64,000 nt of DNA from Campylobacter showae (GCF_900699785.1 NZ_LR535679.1:1302001-1366000); one strand, 5' to 3'; positions 1-9,121 are shown, counted from the stretch's first letter. Notes: generated from the sequence alone by a model not told the origin. Numbers and translations are program-made.

Positions 1-253
1 GACGACCTTGCCTAAGGCAAAAGAGTTAAGAAGCTATATCGAAAAGCTAATCACTAGAGCGAGAAAAGGCGACAGCAACGCTCACAGAGCGGTTTTTGCT
101 AGCTTGCAGGATAAAGAAACTACGAACAAGCTAGTAACTGAACTTGCTCCAAAATTCGTAGGCAAGAACGGCGGATATACGCGCATCGTTAAGACTCGCG
201 TTCGCCGAGGCGATGCTGCCGAGATGGCTTATATAGAGCTAATCAAAGAATAA
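1..253 (+). CDS. rplQ: 50S ribosomal protein L17 (bL17), C-terminal part
   Basis: Only the last ~83 codons are present. The frame (beginning at base 2) is open to the window edge, so the true start lies upstream, and an internal TTG at base 8 is not the start. The residues [18 protein letters not shown] and the ending [12 protein letters not shown] match the conserved core and tail of bL17, a 50S protein near the polypeptide exit. rplQ normally ends the rpoA ribosomal operon, and a strong hairpin terminator directly after the stop fits that position. Confidence 0.95.
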   Translation, partial: TTLPKAKELRSYIEKLITRARKGDSNAHRAVFASLQDKETTNKLVTELAPKFVGKNGGYTRIVKTRVRRGDAAEMAYIELIKE

Positions 254-258
254 TTTTT

Positions 259-286
259 AGAGAGCTTCGGCTCTCTTTTTCTTTTT
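259..286 (+). terminator. Intrinsic terminator after rplQ
   Basis: Perfect 7-bp stem AGAGAGC/GCTCTCT with a TTCG tetraloop, followed by a T-rich run. It starts 6 bases after the rplQ stop codon, so it probably ends the ribosomal operon. Confidence 0.92.
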
Positions 287-724
287 AAATTTATCTGCCT
301 TCAATTATCTCAAAATCCACTCTAGCTTTTTATCTCAATTAAATTTATTTGCTCGCCTGCTGCATTGTTTGCAATTTTGAATACGGGTGGAAGATGCTAA
401 AATTTGTAGCGACTTTTATTCTAAATTTTATGCAATTCTACGCATAAATTTGCCTTCTAAAAGATTTTGATCGCATGGCAAGCACAATATGCCGAATTTG
501 TAGCATCTGAAAGTAATTTGAGAATATACAAAAACCGCGCCTAACTATTTTGAGCTTTATATTGCGCGCTGTATCCTTTTTTTATCGCCGTTTTCGCTCT
601 CAACTGCTGCTAGCATCTTTTAAATTTGACCCATTTGCATGTAGAATCGCTTAAAACTCCAAATTTATCCAAGTCAAAAATAGCGGCCAAAACGCCAAAC
701 TCATAGCGTATTTAAAATTTTATC
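287..724. other. Long AT-rich intergenic gap, no gene seen
   Basis: Nothing coding could be supported on either strand. The stretch holds several AAATTT/AAATTTG core motifs and ends in the promoter of the Nfu gene. Confidence 0.6.
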
Positions 725-733
725 TGCTATAAT
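725..733 (+). promoter_or_regulatory. Extended -10 promoter of the nfu-murE cluster
   Basis: TGCTATAAT, a consensus extended -10 (TGn plus TATAAT), lies 25 bases before the ATG at 759. No clear -35 is seen, as is usual for Campylobacter sigma-70 promoters. Confidence 0.7.
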
Positions 734-758
734 ATCTCAAAAATTTAAAAGGTTAAAA

Positions 759-1028
759 ATGATCCCATTTACCGATGAAGAGCTTTTAAAGCCCGTAAAA
801 GCCAGCCTGCAAAAGGTTTTGCCTATGCTTGAAAACGACGGCGGAGGCATGGAGCTATTAGGCATCAAAAATGGCAAAATTTACGTCCGTCTAACCGGCC
901 ACTGCCACGGTTGCGCAGCTAGCTCGACCACGCTAAAATACGGCATCGAGCGCCAGCTCCGCATGGATATCCACCCCGAGCTAGAGGTCGTAAACATCCC
1001 TATCGGCGAGGAAGTTAAATTTGATTGA
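759..1028 (+). CDS. NifU-like (Nfu) iron-sulfur scaffold protein
   Basis: 89 residues, the size of a stand-alone NifU C-terminal (Nfu) domain. The hallmark CxxC is at residues 49-52 (GHCHGCAAS); paired between subunits, it binds a labile [4Fe-4S] cluster that is passed to apo-proteins in the cytoplasm. The N-terminal motif LPMLENDGGGMEL is also typical of Nfu. First gene of a tight cluster: its stop overlaps the next gene by 8 bases, followed by murE. This order (Nfu - unknown TPR-like - murE) is known from other campylobacters. A consensus promoter lies just upstream. Confidence 0.93.
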   Translation: MIPFTDEELLKPVKASLQKVLPMLENDGGGMELLGIKNGKIYVRLTGHCHGCAASSTTLKYGIERQLRMDIHPELEVVNIPIGEEVKFD

Positions 1029-1566
1029 TTATAAAAAGATGGGCCTAAAAGCATTTAATAAGGGCGAATTTAACGCCGCCGCGAGCTATTTTTCACTCGC
1101 CTACGACAAAAAACCGGACAAAAAGCTGCTTTTTCTCATCATGCTTTGCTCGCTTGCCAAGACTCGCCGCGACGAGGCGATGACGCTTTTTGAGATATTT
1201 AAGCTAAAAGATAAGCTCGGCATGAGTCCGGACGAGCTAGAGGAAATTTTGGGCGCGCTTGAGGCAAAATTTAGCGACGATGAGAGCCTTGAGGAGCAAA
1301 ACGCCATCAGCTACGCCGATTTTATGGATGCGGTTAGGCGCGGCGGGTTTAAAAGCACCTTTGAGGACATCATGTTTTCCACGCGCGTGATGATCGACAA
1401 CCGCGACGATTTTCTCGAGTTTTTGCAAAATCTTATCAAAAACGACTTCATCGAAATGGGGCTAAACTACATCGAGACCGCGGCCGTGATGTTTGCCGGC
1501 GACGAACGGCTAAGCGCGCTGGCTCGCGAAATCAACGAAAAGGCCGAAAGTGAAAATTTACGTTAA
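1021..1566 (+). CDS. TPR-like protein between nfu and murE
   Basis: 181 residues with no catalytic motif. The N-terminus (residues 1-40, KAFNKGEFNAAASYFSLAYD) looks like one tetratricopeptide-type helical hairpin and the rest is predicted mostly helical and acidic. The start is probably TTG at 1021, since GAGGAA lies 7 bases upstream inside the previous gene; ATG at 1039 is the alternative. It overlaps nfu by 8 bases and murE by 17, so the three are translationally linked. I recognise it only as the conserved campylobacter protein at this position; function unknown, perhaps a protein-interaction scaffold. Confidence 0.85.
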   Translation: MIDYKKMGLKAFNKGEFNAAASYFSLAYDKKPDKKLLFLIMLCSLAKTRRDEAMTLFEIFKLKDKLGMSPDELEEILGALEAKFSDDESLEEQNAISYADFMDAVRRGGFKSTFEDIMFSTRVMIDNRDDFLEFLQNLIKNDFIEMGLNYIETAAVMFAGDERLSALAREINEKAESENLR

Positions 1567-2842
1567 AGAGGACTTTGTCACCGACAACTCGAACGAATGC
1601 GAAGCGGGTTGCTATTTCGTAAAAACGGCGACGAACGCCAAATTTGAAGCCGATGCCCTGGCAAAGGGCGCAAAAATCATAAATTTGGCCGAGTGTAAGC
1701 GGTTGCTGGGCATCGACGCGAACATCAAGATCATCGGCATTACGGGTACGAACGGCAAGACCACGACCGCGGCGGTTATCTGCGCTACGCTGTTAAATTT
1801 AGGCTACAAATGCGGCCTGTGCGGTACTCGCGGCGCTTTTATAAACAATGAACGCATCGACGACAAGGCGCTAACGACGAGCGAAATTTTACGCACGCTT
1901 AACTACCTAAAGGCCGCTAGCGAACGCGGCTGCGAGTACTTCGTGATGGAGGCTAGCTCGCACGCCATCGCTCAAAAACGCATCGAGAGCCTATCCTTTG
2001 CGATGAAAATTTTTACGAATTTGACCCAGGACCACCTCGATTACCACGGCACGTTTGAAGAGTACGCACGCGTAAAGAGCGAGTTTTTCGCAGACGACGC
2101 GCCAAAGCTCATAAACATAGACGACCGCGGCGGGATCAAATTTAACCCAGCAAATGCCCTAACATATGCTCTTCACGCTGACGCGGACTTTGCGCCTGTC
2201 GAGTATTCGCTAGAAGGCGGCATACGCGGGACGCTAAAAACCCCGCGCGGCCAAATGGCGCTAAGCTCAAATTTGCACGGCGAATTTAACCTCTACAACC
2301 TCATAGCAGCCGTCTCTTGCGTCGCGACGCTGACGGATAGACCGCTAGAGCAGATCGCGCGCGCCGCGGCGGAATTTGACGGCGTCGAGGGGCGCATGGA
2401 GGTCGTGAGTCGCGAACCGCTCGTGATTGTGGATTTCGCACACACTCCAGACGGCATCGAAAAGGTGCTAAATGCATTGCGCCATCGTAAAATCGTCGCG
2501 GTTTTTGGCGCCGGAGGCGATAGGGATCGCACCAAACGCCCTAAAATGGGCGCAATAGCACAAAAATACGCGCACAGACTCGTCGTCACCAGCGACAATC
2601 CCCGAAGCGAAGAGCCAGAAAGCATCATCGATGAGATCTGCGGCAGCCTAGAGATGAACGAGAGCGTAAAATGCATCGCAAACCGCAAAGAGGCGATAAA
2701 ATACGCGCTTGAAAGCCTCGCACAGGATGAAATTTTGGTGATTTTAGGCAAGGGCGACGAAACCTATCAGGAGATCAAGGGCGTAAAATATCCGTTTAGC
2801 GACAAAGAGGTCGTGCGCGAACTTTTGGACGGACGCGCCTAA
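1550..2842 (+). CDS. murE: UDP-MurNAc-L-Ala-D-Glu:meso-DAP ligase MurE
   Basis: Cytoplasmic ligase that adds the third residue of the peptidoglycan stem peptide using ATP. The Mur-ligase P-loop GITGTNGKTTT is at residues ~63-73, the central domain carries NLTQDHLDYHGT (~161-172), and the C-terminal domain carries DNPRSEEP at ~349. DNPR is the meso-diaminopimelate-recognising signature, as opposed to the lysine-type enzymes. At 430 residues it is somewhat shorter than E. coli MurE (~495), mostly at the N-terminus, as in other epsilonproteobacteria. The start is GTG inside the end of the previous gene (17-base overlap). Confidence 0.95.
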   Translation: MKIYVKEDFVTDNSNECEAGCYFVKTATNAKFEADALAKGAKIINLAECKRLLGIDANIKIIGITGTNGKTTTAAVICATLLNLGYKCGLCGTRGAFINNERIDDKALTTSEILRTLNYLKAASERGCEYFVMEASSHAIAQKRIESLSFAMKIFTNLTQDHLDYHGTFEEYARVKSEFFADDAPKLINIDDRGGIKFNPANALTYALHADADFAPVEYSLEGGIRGTLKTPRGQMALSSNLHGEFNLYNLIAAVSCVATLTDRPLEQIARAAAEFDGVEGRMEVVSREPLVIVDFAHTPDGIEKVLNALRHRKIVAVFGAGGDRDRTKRPKMGAIAQKYAHRLVVTSDNPRSEEPESIIDEICGSLEMNESVKCIANRKEAIKYALESLAQDEILVILGKGDETYQEIKGVKYPFSDKEVVRELLDGRA

Positions 2843-3081
2843 ATTTACGGACAAAACGGCGACGAAATAAGGGTAAATTCGAGTAAAATTTACCTTTGTT
2901 TGCGTCTAAATTTCTATTTTACTGCCGAGCGGCGTCAAATTTATCGCAGTTTTTATCGCTCGCGCAAATGCCTCTAAAATCAAATTTAATCACAAATTTA
3001 ACTCCGAATTTTATCGCAGCAAGCAAGCAAGAACGAATCGCCGCGGCTATATAGAGTTGCTTTTTGCGGCTAAATTTATAG

Positions 3082-3087
3082 TATAAT
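3082..3087 (+). promoter_or_regulatory. -10 box upstream of panD
   Basis: TATAAT 27 bases before the panD ATG at 3115, followed by an ACAAAGGA-type ribosome-binding site. No -35 is evident. Confidence 0.55.
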
Positions 3088-3114
3088 TTTCCCAAAAAAC
3101 ACAAAGGACTGCCG

Positions 3115-3462
3115 ATGAAAATCGAAATTTTATCAAGCAAAATCCACCGCGCGCGCGTGACGGACGCCAACCTAAACTACGTGGGCTCGGTCACGATCGG
3201 ACCTGAGCTCATCGAGGCTGCGGGGCTTTGCGAGTACCAAAAAGTCGAGATCCTAAACGTCAATAACGGCGAGCGCTTCGCTACCTACGTGATCCGCGGC
3301 GACAAAAAGGGCGAGATCTGCCTAAACGGCGCGGCCGCGCGCAAAGTCTGCGTCGGCGACGTCGTCATTATAGTGGCCTACGCGCTTCTTAACGCCAAAA
3401 AAGCAAGAGATTTCGAACCAAAAATCGTGCAGGTAAACGAGCAAAACGAGATCGTAAAATAA
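3115..3462 (+). CDS. panD: Aspartate 1-decarboxylase precursor PanD
   Basis: Converts L-aspartate to beta-alanine for pantothenate and CoA synthesis. The enzyme is a pro-protein that cleaves itself between Gly24 and Ser25 to make the pyruvoyl cofactor; YVGSV is seen at exactly residues 22-26. The following core is typical ([38 protein letters not shown]). Length 115 is normal for the family (115-126). It stands alone between murE and a ferredoxin-like gene with its own -10 box, so it seems inserted into the murE-ybaB neighbourhood and transcribed separately. Confidence 0.96.
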   Translation: MKIEILSSKIHRARVTDANLNYVGSVTIGPELIEAAGLCEYQKVEILNVNNGERFATYVIRGDKKGEICLNGAAARKVCVGDVVIIVAYALLNAKKARDFEPKIVQVNEQNEIVK

Positions 3463-3706
3463 TTTACGCCCAAATTTGCCGTTTTTGCGGCGGAGCGTTT
3501 AAATTTACGTTTTATGTCGCTGAGTCAAATTTGCGGTAAAATTTTGGCTAGTGCGGCGCGACGATCATTTGCAAACGGACGAAGGCGAACGCGCCAAATA
3601 TTAATTTATTTAAATTTGCCGCCGTTTGGCGTTAAATTTGCCGCGGGCGGTAAAATTTGGCGAAAATGGACAAAATTTTGCGCCTGAATTTAAAAGGATT
3701 CGCAAA

Positions 3707-4483
3707 ATGATAGCGATTTATTTTAGCTCCACTGGCAACACGAAGCATTGCGTAAAGAGATTTATAGAGCGTCTGGGCGGCGATATCCCTGCGGTTTCGA
3801 TCGAGGATGAGGCCTGTGCTGAGCTGTTAAAATCTCACGACGACATCATCCTCGCCTATCCAGTTTACTTTAGCGACCTGCCGCAGATCGTGCGCGAGTT
3901 TATTTGCGAAAACAGCGCGAATTTCCGCGGCAAAAACGTCTTTATCATCGCTACGATGGAGATTTTTAGCGGCGACGGAGCGGGCTGCGCGGCTAGGATA
4001 TTAAGGTGGGCGGGCGCGAAGATAACGGGTGGCGCGCATATTAGAATGCCCGCGTTTATCCTCGACGTGGCGATTTTTAGCTATTCGGCGCAGAAAAACG
4101 AGCGCCTGATCAAAGAGGCAAACGCCAAGCTAGAGCACGCCTCGGAGGCATTTGCCGCGGGTAAACCGCCGCAAGAGGGGCTAGGCATGCTATGCCGTAT
4201 CGCGGGGCTTTTGGGACAGCGGTTATGGATGAAAATTTGGGACAAAACGCCGTTCGCTAGGCGCAAACCGAGCCTTGATCCGGCGCGCTGCAACGGGTGC
4301 GGCGAGTGCGCGAGATCCTGTCCGATGCAAAATATAAAAATCACGCACGGCAAGGCGAGATTTGGCGAGCGCTGCACGCTTTGCTACAGATGCGTGAACA
4401 AGTGCAGGCAAAAGGCGATAACGATCCTAGGCAAGGCGAAAAATCTGGAAAAATCGGTCGCGGCGGAGCTCAAAGATATCTGA
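3707..4483 (+). CDS. EFR1-family flavodoxin/2[4Fe-4S] ferredoxin fusion
   Basis: 258 residues. The N-terminal ~150 form a flavodoxin-like domain (IAIYFSSTGNTKHCVKRF for FMN phosphate binding). The C-terminus carries two [4Fe-4S] motifs: CNGCGECARSCP near residue 195 and CTLCYRCVNKC near 223. This is the EFR1 architecture, presumed to pass electrons between flavin and iron-sulfur centres in anaerobes; the partner is unknown. I chose the ATG at 3707 because AAAAGGA precedes it; the open frame runs 27 codons further upstream, but through repeat-rich intergenic sequence with no ribosome-binding site. It is monocistronic with no obvious redox partner beside it. Confidence 0.88.
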   Translation: MIAIYFSSTGNTKHCVKRFIERLGGDIPAVSIEDEACAELLKSHDDIILAYPVYFSDLPQIVREFICENSANFRGKNVFIIATMEIFSGDGAGCAARILRWAGAKITGGAHIRMPAFILDVAIFSYSAQKNERLIKEANAKLEHASEAFAAGKPPQEGLGMLCRIAGLLGQRLWMKIWDKTPFARRKPSLDPARCNGCGECARSCPMQNIKITHGKARFGERCTLCYRCVNKCRQKAITILGKAKNLEKSVAAELKDI

Positions 4484-4875
4484 CGCGCGTTCGTTTGCGC
4501 GGTCTTGATTTGGCTTATTTTATTGCTTTTTAACTCGTCAAAAGACTTCAAATTTAGCTAGCACTACCTTAAATACTCTTTCAGTTCCGCTTTACTTCGC
4601 CTATTATCTCGGGCAAATTTCTTAAATTTGCAAAAATCAGCGCCAAAAACCCCGCAAGCACGTATGTGTTAAACTAAAATAGATCAAAATGCGCGCAGGC
4701 TATTTAAAATAAAACTTTATCCTCAAATTTGACGGCTTTTCGGGCTTAAATTTACTCATCCGTGCTCGTATCCGCCGCGAGTTTTAAAGGCGGGAACGAA
4801 ACTTGCATTGCAGAGCTTAAAAAAGTAAATTTAGCTTAAATTGGCTAAAATAACGCGAAATTTGAAAGGATGTTT
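4484..4875. other. Intergenic gap before ybaB
   Basis: About 390 bases with no supported gene and several AAATTT motifs. The end carries GAAAGG, the ribosome-binding site of the next gene. No clear promoter consensus found. Confidence 0.5.
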
Positions 4876-5193
4876 ATGTTTGAGGGGATCGATTTTTCAA
4901 AAATGGGACAGATGCTCGAGGAGGCGCAAAAAAAGGCGCAAGAAATCGAGCAGGAGAGCCAAAAACGCGAATTTAGCGTAAAAAGCGGCGGCGGGCTCAT
5001 TAGCGTCAGGGCAAACGGCAAGGGCGAGGTGCTCGATATCAGCATCGACGACAGCTTGCTGGAGGACAAGGAGAGCTTGCAGATTTTACTCATCAGCGCC
5101 GTAAACGACGTGCTAAAGATGATCGAGGACGACCGCAAAAACGCCGCGTCAAGGATGCTGGGCGGGTTTGCCGGCATGGGACTAGGGCAATGA
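4876..5193 (+). CDS. ybaB: YbaB/EbfC nucleoid-associated protein
   Basis: Small dimeric DNA-binding protein that coats the nucleoid. It has the family layout: helical N-terminus (MGQMLEEAQKKAQEIEQE), the strand motif SGGGLISVRANGKGEVLDISID, then SLLEDKESLQILLISAVNDVL. I start it at ATG 4876 (MFEGIDFSKMG), since GAAAGG lies about 7 bases before it; an ATG at 4870 sits on top of that site. Length 105. Its TGA overlaps the start of the PDZ-protein gene (AATGA), so the two are probably translated together, the order known in Campylobacter. Confidence 0.94.
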   Translation: MFEGIDFSKMGQMLEEAQKKAQEIEQESQKREFSVKSGGGLISVRANGKGEVLDISIDDSLLEDKESLQILLISAVNDVLKMIEDDRKNAASRMLGGFAGMGLGQ

Positions 5194-6413
5194 AACGCGC
5201 AGCTTTCTCGCGTCGTTTGGACGCGGTTTTGGGGCTCGCACGGTTAAATTTTAGCGGCGTGCGGGGCGATACGGTGGTAAATTTAAGCGCAAATTTGAGC
5301 TCAAATTTAGCCCGCAAAATTTACTCTCTGGTTTTTGCGGTTTTTATGATTTGTGCTCTTGCCGCGTCGCTTAGAGCCGCGCCGCGCCCGACGCAGGATG
5401 ATTTTAACGCTTGTTTTGAGAAAAATCTTCCCGCCATAGTAAACGTCGCAGGTAGCGGCGGAATCGCGATCACGCCAAATTTAATAGCCGTTCCTAAAGG
5501 CGAAATCCCCGTGAAAAACTACGTCAAATTTGACCCGTATCTGGGCCTCTATCTGGTCGCTTCGGACGCCAAACTCGAGCCTATAAAGATGGCCGATGAT
5601 AACGCGGCGAAAAAAAGCGACTGGGTCAGCGTCACGCACGATCTAAACGCGACCGTCTATGGCCACGTAAAGGCGCAGGCGCAGGCGCTAGGCGAACTGG
5701 ACGTGCTCACGTTTGACGTAAACGGCACGGGCGCCGTGCTAAATCCATGCTGCAAGCTGCGCGGTATCGCCGTGGGCGGGGATAAGTTCGTCCCTAGCCG
5801 ATATCTAAGGCACTTTGCGGCGTATAAGGACGTGTACTACGGCGACGTGGGCGCAGTTTTTGAGGAGCGAGACGGCAAACTCTACGTAAAAAGCGTCGAT
5901 CCGCTCGGACGCGGCGCGGCGCTGATGGTAGGGGACGAAATTTTGAGCGTAAACGGCGAGAAATTTGAGAGCTTGCGCGAGCTAAACGAGAGGATTTTGT
6001 TCGCTAAAAAGGGCGAGCGGCTCAAATTTGAGATCAAGCGCGGCGACGAGGTTTTGAGATTTGGCATGGCGGTTTCGGACGACGCGGCCCAAAAAGAACA
6101 AAAAGCGCCGACGAAAACGGATAAAAAGGCCGCCTCTAGCGACGCAAAACCTCAGTCCATACCGCAAAGCAGCGATGCCACGAGCGTGCAAAAGCTCTAC
6201 GGCATGACATTTGACGAGAAACTAACGGTAAAAAGCGTCGACGCAAGCTCGGGCGCGGCGAAATTCGGCGTCAGAGTCGGCGACAAGCTGATACAAGTTG
6301 GGCAAAAAACGGTCTCAAGCCGTAAAGAAGCGCTGGGCCTGCTCGCTAAAGGCGGCGGTCAAAATTTGCTCTTTAGACGCAACGGCTTTGACTTTTTTTA
6401 CAACGCGCGGTAG
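5190..6413 (+). CDS. Secreted or periplasmic PDZ-domain protein
   Basis: 407 residues if started at the ATG overlapping the ybaB stop. A hydrophobic stretch, IYSLVFAVFMICALAASLRA, lies at residues ~45-64, so export or anchoring is likely. A PDZ domain follows in the middle (~213-285: GRGAALMVGDEILSVNGEKF) and a second at the C-terminus (~340-405: AKFGVRVGDKLIQVGQK), joined by a Lys/Ser-rich linker. No protease triad is seen. The first ~43 residues are odd: they precede the signal-like segment and are encoded by sequence carrying five AAATTT motifs in 85 bases, so the real start may be an unrecognised later GTG or TTG. Homologues sit between ybaB and ispA in Campylobacter; function unknown. 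Confidence 0.85.
   Translation: MKRAAFSRRLDAVLGLARLNFSGVRGDTVVNLSANLSSNLARKIYSLVFAVFMICALAASLRAAPRPTQDDFNACFEKNLPAIVNVAGSGGIAITPNLIAVPKGEIPVKNYVKFDPYLGLYLVASDAKLEPIKMADDNAAKKSDWVSVTHDLNATVYGHVKAQAQALGELDVLTFDVNGTGAVLNPCCKLRGIAVGGDKFVPSRYLRHFAAYKDVYYGDVGAVFEERDGKLYVKSVDPLGRGAALMVGDEILSVNGEKFESLRELNERILFAKKGERLKFEIKRGDEVLRFGMAVSDDAAQKEQKAPTKTDKKAASSDAKPQSIPQSSDATSVQKLYGMTFDEKLTVKSVDASSGAAKFGVRVGDKLIQVGQKTVSSRKEALGLLAKGGGQNLLFRRNGFDFFYNAR
5236..5325. repeat. AAATTT motif cluster inside the PDZ gene 5' end
   Basis: Five AAATTT cores in about 85 bases, read as Asn-Leu or Asn-Phe pairs in the N-terminal extension of the PDZ protein. It looks like intergenic repeat sequence captured by the reading frame. 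Confidence 0.65.
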
Positions 6414-6503
6414 GTTCGGGCGGTAAATTTGACGTTTTTGGCGGGTAAACGAAGCGTCAAATTTAGCCTATGCTTGGAGCCGACAAAATAAAACGGAGAA
6501 TAG

Positions 6504-7673
6504 ATGCAAGATCAAAAAAATTTAGCGATGAAATTAAAACCTACGGGTAACGGTCAAATTTGCGTTCAAAACACGGCGAGAGGGTTAAATTTGAGCGAGT
6601 CGCGGGCGATATCCAAAGTGCAAAATTCGGCGCAGAGTTCGCGTGCGAGCTCGTCTCAAAATCAGCCTCAAATTTTAAACGCGGCCAAATCTAAAGTAAA
6701 CTCCGAAAACCCGGCTCAAAGCCCGAAAAACCTGGCAAATTTGATCTCGCTAAACGCGGCCAAGAGCTCATCGTTTACTTCCGGCTCAAATTTACGGCAA
6801 ACAGCGCCGAGCGCCGCCGATCAGGACGCGCTTTTGGCCGAGTTTAAGGCGTTTTTGAGCGCACATTTGCCAAGCAACCCTAGCTTTCATCCGTGCTTTG
6901 ACGAGGCGCTTTCATACACGCTAAAATCGGGCGGCAAGCACTTTCGCGCGATGCTGGTCGCAGGTGTCGTAGCCGCGGTGCGTCCCGAGCGCAAAGAGGC
7001 GGCGTTTCACGTCGCGCTAGCTTTTGAGACGATGCACAGCTACTCGCTTATCCACGACGATTTGCCCGCGATGGACGACTCGGATCTGCGCCGCGGACAG
7101 CCTAGCTTGCACGTCAAATTTGACGAAGTGACGGCGATTTTAGCGGGCGACGCGCTAAACACCCACGCCTTTTATCAGATAGCAAAAGCTCCGCTGGACG
7201 CGGACGCGCGCATAAAATGCGTCGAGATCCTAAGCCGCAACGCGGGCATCTACGGCATGGCGCTTGGGCAGGCGGTGGATTGCTATTTCGAGAATCAAAA
7301 ACTAGGGCTTGAAGAGCTAAAATTTCTGCATATCCACAAGACCGCGCGCCTCATCGCGGCGAGCTTGCAAGCAGGCTGCGTCGTGGCGGGGCTAGACGAG
7401 GCGGAGGCTGCGCGTATCTACGACATCGGGCTTGATCTGGGGCTGGCGTTTCAGATCGCAGACGACATCATCGACGCGACGCAAAGCGCCGAAACGGCTG
7501 GCAAACCGACGCATAACGACGGCGCGAAAAACTCCTTTACCAACCTTCTTGGCGTAGAGGGCGCAGTGCAGGCCAAAAACGAACTCATCGCAAAGATAGA
7601 GCGCGAGCTAGGCAGCGTGCATGCGGGCATCCGCGCTATCGTGACGGGTCTCATCGACAAGCATTTGCGGTAA
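6504..7673 (+). CDS. ispA: Polyprenyl (farnesyl-type) diphosphate synthase with N-terminal extension
   Basis: Condenses isopentenyl diphosphate with allylic diphosphates for undecaprenyl and quinone precursors. The first Asp-rich motif with chain-length region, DDLPAMDDSDLRRG, and the second, IADDIID, are intact, as are GGKHFRAML and GMALGQAVD. The conserved enzyme starts near residue 106 and spans ~282 residues, a normal IspA length. In front is a ~105-residue Ser/Asn/Gln/Ala-rich, low-complexity extension encoded by DNA with six AAATTT motifs. The ATG at 6504 has CGGAG about 8 bases upstream, so the extension seems translated. In other campylobacters ispA is next to tkt; here ~4.8 kb separates them. 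Confidence 0.93.
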   Translation: MQDQKNLAMKLKPTGNGQICVQNTARGLNLSESRAISKVQNSAQSSRASSSQNQPQILNAAKSKVNSENPAQSPKNLANLISLNAAKSSSFTSGSNLRQTAPSAADQDALLAEFKAFLSAHLPSNPSFHPCFDEALSYTLKSGGKHFRAMLVAGVVAAVRPERKEAAFHVALAFETMHSYSLIHDDLPAMDDSDLRRGQPSLHVKFDEVTAILAGDALNTHAFYQIAKAPLDADARIKCVEILSRNAGIYGMALGQAVDCYFENQKLGLEELKFLHIHKTARLIAASLQAGCVVAGLDEAEAARIYDIGLDLGLAFQIADDIIDATQSAETAGKPTHNDGAKNSFTNLLGVEGAVQAKNELIAKIERELGSVHAGIRAIVTGLIDKHLR

Positions 7674-7834
7674 ATTCCGCTTAAATTTGCGTTTATGACG
7701 GTCAAATTTAAGTTGCTAAATTTGACGGCAAATTTATATTTAACTACAAAACGCTATCTTCGCGTTATAAATAAACTATCGCGCAAACCGTGCCGATCCC
7801 GCCGCAAAATCGGCAAAATTCGGCGTCCTTTTTA

Positions 7835-7843
7835 TGCTATAAT
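7835..7843 (+). promoter_or_regulatory. Extended -10 promoter of the first Trp-repeat protein gene
   Basis: TGCTATAAT 28 bases before the ATG at 7871, with AAAGGAGAG as ribosome-binding site. Confidence 0.7.
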
Positions 7844-7870
7844 CTTTTAAATTTATCAAAAGGAGAGATA

Positions 7871-9121
7871 ATGAAAAAATTAGCCTTATCGCTTGCGCTT
7901 TTGTGTGCGGCAGCGTTTGCCAAAGAGTACGACTACATGCTAGCTAGCACCGCACAAAAGACTTTTGAGGAGCCGACTTCTAGCTACGAGACCAAACAAA
8001 GCTACGACGCCAAGGCTCGCCGCCTAGAGCTAGTTAGCAGCTCCGAGCTCGCAGACGGGCTAAAGGGCAAACACAAAGAGATCAGCTACTATAACAAAGA
8101 CGGCAAGATGACGAAATATGAAGCCTTTAGCTATGATTTTACCGCGAAAAAATGGATCAAAGTGACCGAATACAAAGCCGATTATAAAAAAGGCGTCCTC
8201 ACGCAGGAGTCTAGCTCGTTTATCCGCGGTATGCCGGAAAATGCTAGCAAAACCATCATAAAGTACCTAAAAAACTCTAGCGAGGAGATCAGATACGAGC
8301 TAGTAAAAGGCAAATGGCGAAAAACCGCGCTAACCAAAACCGTCGAGAACGCATACGGCGAGAACGAACTCATCGTGCTTAGCGTCTGGGACGGCAAAAG
8401 ATGGCAGCCTAAATCAAAAACGCAGCTACTCTACGGCGCGGACGGTCAGACACGCGGCTATGAGAGCTGGGACTACGAAAACGGCGCATGGCAAAACCGC
8501 GAAAGAGGCATGGTTGCAGGCGACGTGAAGGGCAAATACGAGCAGGTAAGAAGCGTATTTGAAGGCGGCGCGTGGCGCTATGACGAGATGTCAAAGCACG
8601 ACTACGACGCCTCTAGCGGCAAAGACGTGACGATAAATCTCATCTGGAACGCCGAGCAAAACGCATGGGAAAACAACAGCAAAAGCGTCTCGGTCGTAGA
8701 GGGCGCGGGCTTCGAGACGGCGGCGTTTTTGTGGGATAAAGAGCGCAAAGAGTGGACGCAGGAGTACTCCAACCGCAGCATCTATGACAAGAGCGGCGAA
8801 CGTCTGCTAACGCAGCGATACGACACGATGGACGGCAGTGAGAAGTTCGTCTACGGATACAACGAGCGCGGCGATAACGTGAGCGTGGATATCTACGAGC
8901 TAGTTAGCGACGAAAACGGCAAAAGATGGGTGCAAAATAAGCGCCTGGAGACGACCTTTGATCCGCGCATATTAGCCGACGACGTCGGACACGGCGGCTC
9001 GCTGATGTCCTTTGAGATGCCTAGCAGATACGCGGTAAAGAGCTTTAAACAGTTCGTCGCGGCGGACGGTAAATTTAAACTCGCCTCAGAGCAGACGTGG
9101 AAGTATAAAAGAGTCAAATGA
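7871..9121 (+). CDS. Secreted Trp-rich repeat protein, paralogue 1
   Basis: 416 residues. A clear signal peptide (MKKLALSLALLCAAAFA, likely cut before KEYDYM) sends it out of the cytoplasm. The mature part is a series of ~30-45-residue units, each ending in a charged turn before an invariant Trp: AKKWIKV, KGKWRKT, DGKRWQP, ENGAWQN, EGGAWRY, EQNAWEN, ERKEWTQ. Interspersed Y-D/Y-N-rich segments resemble YD-type beta repeats. No enzyme motif. ATG 7871 follows AGGAGAG; the longer frame upstream lacks support. It is followed 158 bases later by a paralogue of the same length and plan. Family not recognised; a surface or periplasmic beta-repeat protein is the safest description. Confidence 0.85.
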   Translation: MKKLALSLALLCAAAFAKEYDYMLASTAQKTFEEPTSSYETKQSYDAKARRLELVSSSELADGLKGKHKEISYYNKDGKMTKYEAFSYDFTAKKWIKVTEYKADYKKGVLTQESSSFIRGMPENASKTIIKYLKNSSEEIRYELVKGKWRKTALTKTVENAYGENELIVLSVWDGKRWQPKSKTQLLYGADGQTRGYESWDYENGAWQNRERGMVAGDVKGKYEQVRSVFEGGAWRYDEMSKHDYDASSGKDVTINLIWNAEQNAWENNSKSVSVVEGAGFETAAFLWDKERKEWTQEYSNRSIYDKSGERLLTQRYDTMDGSEKFVYGYNERGDNVSVDIYELVSDENGKRWVQNKRLETTFDPRILADDVGHGGSLMSFEMPSRYAVKSFKQFVAADGKFKLASEQTWKYKRVK

